This document shows positions 57,927 through 64,000 of a stretch of DNA of 64,000 nucleotides, in pieces. Source of the DNA: Candidatus Daviesbacteria bacterium (GTDB lineage Bacteria; Patescibacteria; Microgenomatia; Daviesbacterales; UBA10151); the NCBI GenBank assembly GCA_028687915.1, contig JAQTZF010000001.1:372001-436000 (forward strand), given 5' to 3'. Position 1 is the first letter of the stretch; each line of letters opens with the position of its first letter. The notes beneath the pieces are model-generated. The model was not told the origin of the DNA. It made no database searches and saw only the letters and a program-made list of their open reading frames with translations. The position numbers and the translations under genes were made by a program.

Positions 57927-59129
57927 TTAGAGTACATGAAGATAATAACTTTTTGTTCCGTCACTATGGTCGACTCTCTTATAATACAAAGTACCACTGC
58001 CACATCTGATTCCTCCTTTGGAGAGGGTACCATCTTTTACTGCTTTAACAGCTAAACCTGAACTGGAATACATATCAATTCCAGTGTGGGGTCCTCCACT
58101 ATAGGCACCTGCCCTGGCATAAGGTGTCATACCATAACCCTGGGTAATCATGATTTGTGAGTTAAGCGGCCAGTCCCAGGACCCGTGAGGAGAGATTGGT
58201 CCGGCATCTTGTCCACCATCGCCTGCTGCGTATTTATAATCAGTATTTGATAAATAATTATTAGGATCCTGAAGGCTATCTCCGTTATGGACTTCAAAAT
58301 GAAGATGAGTTCCAGAGGAACACGCACTTCTTCCATTAATAATATAGCCTACTGTAGCGCCTTTACTAATCGGCCCCATAGGAATTTCATTACCTTGTCC
58401 ATGAAGAATTGCCAGGATTGCGCTTTGTTCTTGTTGGGCTTCTATTATTTTTTGTTGATAAACTGATTCATCATTTTTGGTAATGCGAAGTAAGTCTTCT
58501 TTAGACTTCTTTTGATCATCAAGTTGTGCTTGGTAGACTTTTAAATCTTTTCTTAATTTTTCCTGAGCAATTTGTCTTGATTGTTTATCAACTTTTTGGT
58601 CATTATAAGTTGTCTTGGTGGCTTGTAGCTGATAAAGAACTTTTTTATCATTGGCCTGGGCAACAGATATATATTTAACTTTCTCCAGTAAATCAGTAAA
58701 TCCATTAGTAGAAAAAAGGAGATCAATAGCAGAATAATTTCCATATTTGTAAGTCTGAACAATTCTGTTTAATAGCACTTGGCTTAAATCATCAACTGTG
58801 GATGATAATCTGGTTATCCGGTTCGCGAGGTCATTTATTTCATGGTCAAGTTTAGCTATTTGATTTTCAGCCTCAGTCATTTTTAATTCAGTGACTTTTG
58901 CCTGGGTATCAATAAAGGTAAGCTGTGACTTTAAAGTTTTTTCCTGTCCTTTTGCGTCATTTAATTGTTTCTGATATTTGGCAATTAAATCATTTAGACA
59001 TTGTGATTTTTGATTTGCATCACCAATACTTGAGCAATTCTCATCCTCCGCCAAAAGGGGTTTAGCGGGGAGAAGAGCGGATAATAAAAAAATAATTAAG
59101 AAGGTCAAGAAAAAAACTGCTTTTTTCAT
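57927..59129 (-). CDS. Coiled-coil murein hydrolase with a circularly permuted M23 domain
   Basis: A signal peptide (about 1-28) and a long coiled coil (about 45-245) resemble EnvC/PcsB, the FtsEX partner. The peptidase domain is reordered. The normal second half (SKGATVGYI, then G-T-H275-L-H277-F-E-V, then DPNNYL) comes first. The normal first half (WPLNSQIMITQGYG, then P-H348-T-G-I-D352, then V-D-H-S-D-G, then Y-Y-L-H398) comes last and ends two residues before the stop. All five zinc and catalytic positions are kept. It should cleave peptidoglycan cross-links during cell separation. Confidence 0.85.
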   Translation of the reverse strand: MKKAVFFLTFLIIFLLSALLPAKPLLAEDENCSSIGDANQKSQCLNDLIAKYQKQLNDAKGQEKTLKSQLTFIDTQAKVTELKMTEAENQIAKLDHEINDLANRITRLSSTVDDLSQVLLNRIVQTYKYGNYSAIDLLFSTNGFTDLLEKVKYISVAQANDKKVLYQLQATKTTYNDQKVDKQSRQIAQEKLRKDLKVYQAQLDDQKKSKEDLLRITKNDESVYQQKIIEAQQEQSAILAILHGQGNEIPMGPISKGATVGYIINGRSACSSGTHLHFEVHNGDSLQDPNNYLSNTDYKYAAGDGGQDAGPISPHGSWDWPLNSQIMITQGYGMTPYARAGAYSGGPHTGIDMYSSSGLAVKAVKDGTLSKGGIRCGSGTLYYKRVDHSDGTKSYYLHVL

Positions 59130-59137
59130 AAGAAAAA

Positions 59138-60016
59138 TTAGATGTGCAAATAACGTCTTACAGCAATGAATGAGCCGATTGCTCCAATTAAGGCTGCAAC
59201 AACTAAATTAGATAACAAAAATAACATCATAGTAATAATAGAGATAGGGAAGATAATTGTGGATACCTCACCTAAGTTATTAAGTAGTAATGGTTCAAAA
59301 TACCATAAAGTTAAAAAGCTAAATAACCAACCCAGGAAAGCTCCTGTAGAAGAATAAAAGATACCTTCAAAAATAAAAGGCATTCTGATAAACCAATTTG
59401 ATGCACCAAGTAGCTTCATTGTTTCAATTTCATCACGTTTAATTCTGATTTTAAAACCGATGATCATAATTGTAATTAAAATGGAAAAACCAATTAGGAA
59501 TAAGACTACGCTACCTCCAACAACCCTAATTAATCTGGTAGCTGTACTAAGGGAAGCTACAACATCTTCCGGAAAAACTACTTCCTCAACAACAGGCTCT
59601 TTTTTAACAATTTCAGCAATTGGTTTTAAGTCTTCTGGGGTGTAAGTAGAAATTTCCAGGGAGGAAGGTAATATATTAGCAGTTACCAACTCAAGCAACA
59701 TGGGATTAGATTTATTTCGATCGCGATAAATTTGTAGGGCATCATCTTTTGATACGTATTTAAATTTGGATGTTTTCCCTGTTTTTTCTAAGGCGTTTTG
59801 AATTGCTTTTACATCATTTATACTGGTTCCATCCTTAAAGAAGGCAATAGCTTGTGGTTTGCTTTCATAATAATTAAGAATTTGTTGTGAACCAGTAGCG
59901 AGAAGTAGAAAAGTAGACAAACTTAAAAATGTTAAGAACATAATCATCAAAGCAGCTATAGCCTGGTAAGGTGTTCTACGGATATTTCGTTTTGCTAAAT
60001 TAAAAAAATTCATCAT
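59138..60016 (-). CDS. ftsX: Cell-division protein FtsX
   Basis: A 292-residue FtsX: a cytoplasmic start, one helix at about 20-45, an extracellular domain of about 110 residues, and then three more helices near 170-285. ESKPQAIAFFKDGTS and KRDEIETMKLLGASNWFIRMPFIFEG are typical of FtsX. It links ATP use by FtsE to an extracellular murein hydrolase. It starts one base after ftsE stops, and the hydrolase follows eight bases after its own end, the classic ftsE-ftsX-hydrolase arrangement. Confidence 0.93.
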   Translation of the reverse strand: MMNFFNLAKRNIRRTPYQAIAALMIMFLTFLSLSTFLLLATGSQQILNYYESKPQAIAFFKDGTSINDVKAIQNALEKTGKTSKFKYVSKDDALQIYRDRNKSNPMLLELVTANILPSSLEISTYTPEDLKPIAEIVKKEPVVEEVVFPEDVVASLSTATRLIRVVGGSVVLFLIGFSILITIMIIGFKIRIKRDEIETMKLLGASNWFIRMPFIFEGIFYSSTGAFLGWLFSFLTLWYFEPLLLNNLGEVSTIIFPISIITMMLFLLSNLVVAALIGAIGSFIAVRRYLHI

Positions 60017-60017
60017 T

Positions 60018-60701
60018 TTAATGAGTAGTATACCCTCCTTCTTTGATGTCTTTAATTATTTTTCCTTTTTTTAAAGTAATGACCCTTCTTTTTTGTAAGT
60101 CAACAATTTCTTTATTATGAGTAGCCATTAAAACAGTAGTTCCCCAGGAGTTGATTTCAACGAGTAATTGTAAAACAGACCACGCAGTTTCTGGATCAAG
60201 GTCTCCTGTTGGTTCATCAGCTAATAAAATCTCTGGTTTTCCAATAATAGCTCTGGCGATTGCTGTTCTTTGGGCTTCTCCTCCTGAAAGTTGCTTAGGA
60301 AAAAGATATCGTCTGTCCCAGATATCAAATAATTTGAGTGTTCTTTCTACTTCTTTGGCAACCTCTGTGTCGTTTGTACCTCTGACATGTAACGGCAGGG
60401 CAACATTTTCCAGTACTGTACGATCATCTAGTAATTTAAAGTTTTGAAAAACAAAACCAATCTTTCGTCGGTAAAAGGGAAGTTCATTTGAATTTAGTTT
60501 TGTTATATCTTTATCATCAACCAATATTTTACCTGTAGTTGGTAAATATTCTCTGGCTAATAAGCGAAGAAGTGTGGATTTACCGGCACCCGATGGTCCG
60601 ACCAGAAACACAAATTCACCATTCTCAACTTCAAGATTAATATCCTCTAAAGCAGTGATATTAGTGGTAAATTTTTTTGTAACGTTTTGAAATTGAACCA
60701 T
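60018..60701 (-). CDS. ftsE: Cell-division ABC ATPase FtsE
   Basis: A 227-residue ABC ATPase. Walker A is GPSGAGKSTLLRLL, the Q-loop is GFVFQNFKLL, the signature is LSGGEAQRTAIARAI, and Walker B is LLADEPTGDLD, with the switch His in MATHNKEIV. YRRKIGFVFQ and the neighbouring ftsX identify FtsE. ATG 60701 (MVQFQNVTKKF) is used; the frame could extend to 60722 without conserved sequence. First of the division module, probably cotranscribed with the upstream prfB operon. Confidence 0.94.
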   Translation of the reverse strand: MVQFQNVTKKFTTNITALEDINLEVENGEFVFLVGPSGAGKSTLLRLLAREYLPTTGKILVDDKDITKLNSNELPFYRRKIGFVFQNFKLLDDRTVLENVALPLHVRGTNDTEVAKEVERTLKLFDIWDRRYLFPKQLSGGEAQRTAIARAIIGKPEILLADEPTGDLDPETAWSVLQLLVEINSWGTTVLMATHNKEIVDLQKRRVITLKKGKIIKDIKEGGYTTH

Positions 60702-60741
60702 AATTTTAAAAATTCCGAACACTAGAAAGAAGCTAGGTGGT

Positions 60742-61179
60742 TTATTGTAACTCTACCTTACCTACATCCATTAACCAACCTTCTTTCATAGCTTTTTGAG
60801 TTTCTCCAAAAACCTTAACCTTCTTGCCTTCATATTGACTAAGATCAACAACAGAAGAGGTTAAAGCAACAGGGGTACCACCAATTCTTACTAACAGATG
60901 AGTACCTTCTACATAATCATTTGGATTTTTTGGGGCTGGTTGTTTTTGAATTACACCTTCAGCAAAATCTCTAAAAGTTCTGGTGTCCTGGCTGGCTGCT
61001 TTAGCTGGTGTATTAGTTGAACCTGTAGATAGTGCTTGGGTGCTAGTCCTATTTGAAGTTGATAAAAAATATCCAGAAATTATTCCTAAGATAATTGATG
61101 AGACTAAAACTGCTAAAAATATTTTATTGATATTTTCAGTTTTTAAATATTTGACTGGAGTTTCGGCAGCAGATTCCAT
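60742..61179 (-). CDS. Membrane-anchored small protein, unknown
   Basis: A 145-residue protein with one membrane helix (residues about 20-40), a Ser/Thr/Ala linker, and a C-terminal domain of about 65 residues. That domain, GTHLLVRIGGTPVALTSSVVD to LMDVGKVELQ, looks like a small beta-barrel, with KKVKVFGETQKA before the last strand. It resembles an OB-fold but no family is recognised. It lies between prfB (four bases) and ftsE, and the domain should be outside the membrane. Confidence 0.65.
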   Translation of the reverse strand: MESAAETPVKYLKTENINKIFLAVLVSSIILGIISGYFLSTSNRTSTQALSTGSTNTPAKAASQDTRTFRDFAEGVIQKQPAPKNPNDYVEGTHLLVRIGGTPVALTSSVVDLSQYEGKKVKVFGETQKAMKEGWLMDVGKVELQ

Positions 61180-61183
61180 TAGT

Positions 61184-62281
61184 CTATTTTACCTGTCCTG
61201 GTCTTGTTTTGTCCAGTACCCTGACATCCGCTTCGATAAATGCTTGAAGATCTCCATCCAGAACTGCATCAGTATTGGAAGTTTCCACATCTGTTCGAAG
61301 ATCTTTAACCATGTGATAAGGGTGTAAAACATAAGATCTGATTTGTGTACCCCAGGATGCTTGTCTATTTTCACCTTTAAGCTCATCAGTTGCTTGTTTT
61401 TCTTGTGATTGTTGTAAATCCCACAGTTTTGCTTTAAGTAAAGCCATTGCATTTTCCCTATTTTGAAGCTGAGATCTTTCTGTTTGAGCTGTTACCACAA
61501 TTCCTGTAGGAATATGTTTGACCCGAACAGCTGTATTAACCTTATTAACATTTTGACCTCCAGCTCCACCAGACCTGAAAGCATCAAATTCTATATCTGC
61601 TGGATTAATTACTACTTCTCCCTCATCTTCAATAACTGGAAGAACTTCCACTAAAGCAAAAGATGTTTGTCGAAGTTTATCAGCGTTAAAAGGGGATTGT
61701 CTTACTAAACGGTGGGTACCTGCTTCACCTTTAAGATAACCGTATGCAAAAGGTGAGTGGACAATCATAGAAATAGATTTAATTCCTGCTTCTTCGCCCA
61801 TATCTTCGTTGGTTATTTCAAACTGCCAGCCAGCCTTTTCAAAAAATCTTTGATACATACGGGATATCATTCCTGCCCAGTCCATAGCCTCTACACCTCC
61901 TGCACCGGAATGAATAGATATAATTGCTTCTGATTCATCATGAGGATTTGATAAAAATAACTGCATTTCCAGTTCATCCACAGTTTCTTCTAATTCACGG
62001 GATTCTTTGGATAAATCATCCTTCATTGATTCTTCATCTGCTAGCTCTAAAGCATTATTAATTCTTTGTTCTAAGCTTTTTAAACTATTAAGTAATTTTT
62101 GTTTTTGAGATAAAGAGCGCGAAACTTTTTGTGCTTGTTCTGAATCATTCCAAAATCCTGGCAAATTCATTTGATCTTCCAGTTGTTGGATTTCTTCTTG
62201 GATTTTATCCCTATCAAATTGCTGAGAAATCTTACCAAATTTATTTTTTAGTTCTTGTAAACTATTTTTAATTTCTTCCAT
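61184..62281 (-). CDS. prfB: Peptide chain release factor 2
   Basis: A 365-residue RF2 with the tripeptide anticodon segment RQSPFNADKLRQTS (S-P-F) and the catalytic FRSGGAGGQNVNKV (GGQ). It ends translation at UAA and UGA. The frame is continuous: the N-terminal region aligns through LQELKNKFGKISQQFDRDKI without the in-frame UGA and frameshift used by many bacteria to autoregulate RF2. Its presence shows that UGA is read as stop. A stop-interrupted small gene lies 71 bases upstream on the same strand. Confidence 0.96.
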   Translation of the reverse strand: MEEIKNSLQELKNKFGKISQQFDRDKIQEEIQQLEDQMNLPGFWNDSEQAQKVSRSLSQKQKLLNSLKSLEQRINNALELADEESMKDDLSKESRELEETVDELEMQLFLSNPHDESEAIISIHSGAGGVEAMDWAGMISRMYQRFFEKAGWQFEITNEDMGEEAGIKSISMIVHSPFAYGYLKGEAGTHRLVRQSPFNADKLRQTSFALVEVLPVIEDEGEVVINPADIEFDAFRSGGAGGQNVNKVNTAVRVKHIPTGIVVTAQTERSQLQNRENAMALLKAKLWDLQQSQEKQATDELKGENRQASWGTQIRSYVLHPYHMVKDLRTDVETSNTDAVLDGDLQAFIEADVRVLDKTRPGQVK

Positions 62282-62352
62282 GGGTGAATTATAACAATAA
62301 TGGACTAATTAGTAAGATACTTCTACACTTTTCCGGTGAAAGACTATATATT

Positions 62353-62616
62353 TTAAATTTTAGAATCTGGGGTAAGGATTGTTTCAGTTGGCCATCCATT
62401 TTGATCTCTGTTTTCAAAATCAAAGCTTACTCTTCCATTTTCTGTTTCCATCGAAACAGTACCATTAATTACACCTGGTGTTCTTAATACTCCATAAAGT
62501 GAAGTTAAATAAGTATCTTTGGTTGGATTAAGTTAGTTTTTAGCAGGAATTACTTCTTGATTGGCATCAGAAGAGGGATCCTTTTTTCTATCCAAGATTC
62601 TTTTAAATATTTCCAT
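62353..62616 (-). pseudogene. Small gene interrupted by an in-frame TAA, upstream of prfB
   Basis: ATG 62616 opens a frame of 27 codons, then TAA (62535-62533) followed by C, then 59 more codons in the same frame to TAA (62355-62353). The second part (LNPTKDTYLTSLYGVLRTPG through WPTETILTPDSKI) has normal coding character. A single base change would restore an 86-residue protein. It may be a recent pseudogene or a site of stop-codon readthrough. I do not recognise the family. Confidence 0.6.
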
Positions 62617-62681
62617 ATTTTCTTACTTATAAGTTAACATCAGAAATCTAAAAAATCAAGAAAGTATGCTAAAATTTGGGT

Positions 62682-62990
62682 ATGATTCTGCACATTGATA
62701 CTAAAGACAGAAAAGTTATTACAGTGTCCCTGAAAAAAGAGGGGGAAATTATAAAAAGTTTGAGTGAAGAAAATGAATATGGTTCACAAGTACTGTTGCC
62801 TTTGATTACCAAATTACTGAAAAAAGAGAATATAGAATTTAAGGATTTAACTGCAGTAGAAGTGGAGGAGGGGCCTGGTTCTTTTACAGGACTTAAGGTT
62901 GGTGCTTCTGTTGCTCAATCTTTAGGTTTTGCTTTAAATATTCCTGTAAATGGGAAGCTAAATGAACCTGTAACATTGAAATATACCTAG
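62682..62990 (+). CDS. tsaB: Short TsaB, t6A biosynthesis protein
   Basis: MILHIDTKDRK opens the ASKHA fold, and VEEGPGSFTGLKVGASVAQSL is the TsaB signature. The protein is only 102 residues, about half of E. coli TsaB (231), so the second lobe is missing. A complete short form is likely because the frame ends cleanly at TAG. It partners with TsaD and TsaE (encoded at 56652). ATG 62682 is preferred over TTG 62676, since TAAAAT (62670-62675) is six bases from it, predicting a leaderless mRNA. Confidence 0.85.
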   Translation: MILHIDTKDRKVITVSLKKEGEIIKSLSEENEYGSQVLLPLITKLLKKENIEFKDLTAVEVEEGPGSFTGLKVGASVAQSLGFALNIPVNGKLNEPVTLKYT

Positions 62991-63003
62991 GTGTAGGTAT
63001 AAA
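62976..63003 (+). promoter_or_regulatory. Promoter for a leaderless CAP-domain gene
   Basis: TTGAAA (62976-62981), 16 bases, TATAAA (62998-63003), then six bases to ATG 63010. The -35 box lies inside the end of tsaB. Confidence 0.7.
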
Positions 63004-63009
63004 CTATAG

Positions 63010-63927
63010 ATGATGTTTAATAAAATTTCACATTATTTCATTCCACATCCTCAAACACATCAAAAAGCAAAACTTTTATCCTGGCAGTTTTTAGTTATTT
63101 ATATATTATTTTTTATTTTAATTAGAGTTGGTTTAGATATAGTTGCTATTTATAAGCCAGGAACTTTAGGTGTTAGTGCAGAGTTAAGTGTTGAAAAAAT
63201 AATTGAAGACACCAACAGAGAAAGACAAAAAAATGGGCTTGCACCTGTTACTTATAACAGTGCATTATCAGAAGCAGCTAAAATGAAGGCTCAAAATATG
63301 TTTGCTGAAAATTATTGGGCTCATTTTGCACCAAGTGGTAAAGATCCCTGGGGCTTTATGAGAGATGCTGGTTATAGATTTTCTTATGCAGGAGAAAATT
63401 TGGCAAGAAACTTTTCTAATTCAGAAGATGTAGTAAGCGCCTGGATGGCTTCTCCAACTCATCGTGAGAATCTTTTAAATTCAAAATATCAGGATATTGG
63501 TATAGCTATTGAAGATGGAATATTACAAGGTCAAAAAACTACCCTGGTAGTACAAATGTTTGGACATCCATACCAAGCAATAGCAGCCCAGCCTCAGGCA
63601 CTCCCTCAACCTAAATCAGAAGTTCAGGTTATTGCAGATGTACAAATAGAGCCAACTATTGTTCCGCAAGTTCCAAGCAGTAAAGAGATTGCGGTTGCCG
63701 GAACTCAAAAAGAACCAGTTTCAAATGCTGTTTTTGATCCTGCTACAATAATGAGAGTTGCTGGATTCAGTTTGCTTGTGTTTATTTCCATATTACTCTT
63801 AATAGATTTCCTGGTACTGCGAAGAAGAGGAGTGTTTCGCTTATCTTCTGCACATGTTGCTCATCTTAGCTTTTTGGCTTTGACTGGAGCATCAACAATA
63901 TTTGCTAAGGTAGGAGAAATATTATGA
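63010..63927 (+). CDS. CAP/SCP-domain membrane protein, YkwD-like
   Basis: A 305-residue protein: one membrane helix (about 26-48), a CAP domain (about 65-195), a Pro/Gln/Val-rich linker, and two C-terminal helices (about 245-265 and 275-300). The CAP signatures NRERQKNGLAPVTYNSALSEAAKMKA, GENLARNF and SAWMASPTHRENLL are present, with H in YWAHFAPSG as a likely metal ligand. Bacterial CAP proteins are envelope-associated but their biochemical role is unsettled. The stop overlaps the next start (ATGA). Confidence 0.85.
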   Translation: MMFNKISHYFIPHPQTHQKAKLLSWQFLVIYILFFILIRVGLDIVAIYKPGTLGVSAELSVEKIIEDTNRERQKNGLAPVTYNSALSEAAKMKAQNMFAENYWAHFAPSGKDPWGFMRDAGYRFSYAGENLARNFSNSEDVVSAWMASPTHRENLLNSKYQDIGIAIEDGILQGQKTTLVVQMFGHPYQAIAAQPQALPQPKSEVQVIADVQIEPTIVPQVPSSKEIAVAGTQKEPVSNAVFDPATIMRVAGFSLLVFISILLLIDFLVLRRRGVFRLSSAHVAHLSFLALTGASTIFAKVGEIL

Positions 63928-64000
63928 ACATATTAAAATTTATTAAAAAAATAGATCTCAGTTGGTTATTTCTTATTACTACACCAATATTTGTGATTGC
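63924..64000 (+). CDS. Start of a truncated membrane protein gene
   Basis: ATG 63924 overlaps the CAP gene stop. The visible 25 codons (MNILKFIKKIDLSWLFLITT and on) begin a basic segment followed by a hydrophobic helix. The first residues resemble the start of RodA/FtsW-type membrane proteins, but too little is visible to assign it. The gene runs past the window end. Confidence 0.5.
   Translation, partial: MNILKFIKKIDLSWLFLITTPIFVI

Noticed and set aside
1..64000. UGA recoded as glycine, as in some Patescibacteria
   Set aside because: RF2 is encoded and TGA ends several genes at the expected place (nrdJ, lysS, CAP protein).

Overview
The window is AT-rich, densely packed bacterial chromosome with short intergenic gaps and many genes that touch or overlap. 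The gene set suggests a Candidate Phyla Radiation (Patescibacteria) genome, most likely Microgenomates-like; this is inference from gene content and not a phylogenetic placement. Supporting features are a class I lysyl-tRNA synthetase, split transketolase, very short TsaB, B12-dependent ribonucleotide reductase, K+-independent H+-pyrophosphatase, single-domain receivers, tRNAs without encoded CCA, and almost no Shine-Dalgarno sequences. TGA is used as a stop and RF2 is encoded, so the standard bacterial code applies.

Layout. 1-7.2 kb: envelope protein genes, Nudix, methyltransferase, RecD-like helicase, a Crp/Fnr regulator beside a perfect CRP-type palindrome, a KGG stress protein, a YfbR-like nucleotidase and a GNAT. 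7.3-12.3 kb: tRNA-Gln with a duplicated 5' end, a beta-lactamase-fold hydrolase, then an exonuclease/rpiB/rpe/LOG/split-transketolase operon. 12.3-15.5 kb: a kinase, two alpha/beta hydrolases and an atypical 2-hydroxyacid dehydrogenase. 15.5-19.7 kb: a CsoR copper operon with two cupredoxin proteins, CopA and CopZ. 19.7-24.6 kb: sugar kinase, zwf, gnd, an unknown gene and fructose-bisphosphate aldolase. 24.6-27.3 kb: exported proteins. 27.3-31.4 kb: nrdR, nrdJ and cobO with NrdR boxes. 31.4-37.7 kb: CIRCE-controlled lon, an HD protein and hppA. 37.7-42.6 kb: a P-type ATPase, histidine kinase and three receivers. 42.6-43.1 kb: tRNA-Glu inside a repeat cluster. 43.2-47.1 kb: greA, lysS, an HD gene and serS. 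47.2-55.7 kb: sugar-nucleotide genes, two membrane glycosyltransferases and secA. 55.8-64 kb: tsaE, ftsEX with a murein hydrolase, prfB, tsaB and a CAP protein.

How the genes work together. Glucose-6-phosphate can pass through Zwf and Gnd to ribulose-5-phosphate, then through RpiB, Rpe and transketolase to glycolysis. No lactonase gene is visible. The LOG protein in that operon could release ribose-5-phosphate from nucleotides. NrdJ needs adenosylcobalamin, which CobO can adenylate. FtsE, FtsX and the murein hydrolase form a cell-separation module.

Most unusual observations. The FtsEX partner carries an M23 peptidase domain whose two halves are in swapped order, with all five catalytic positions retained. 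Nine genes have a -10 box at exactly -12 to -7 from the ATG, which predicts leaderless mRNAs. Duplicated tRNA 5' ends with hairpins lie upstream of both tRNA genes. A small gene just upstream of prfB is interrupted by one in-frame TAA.
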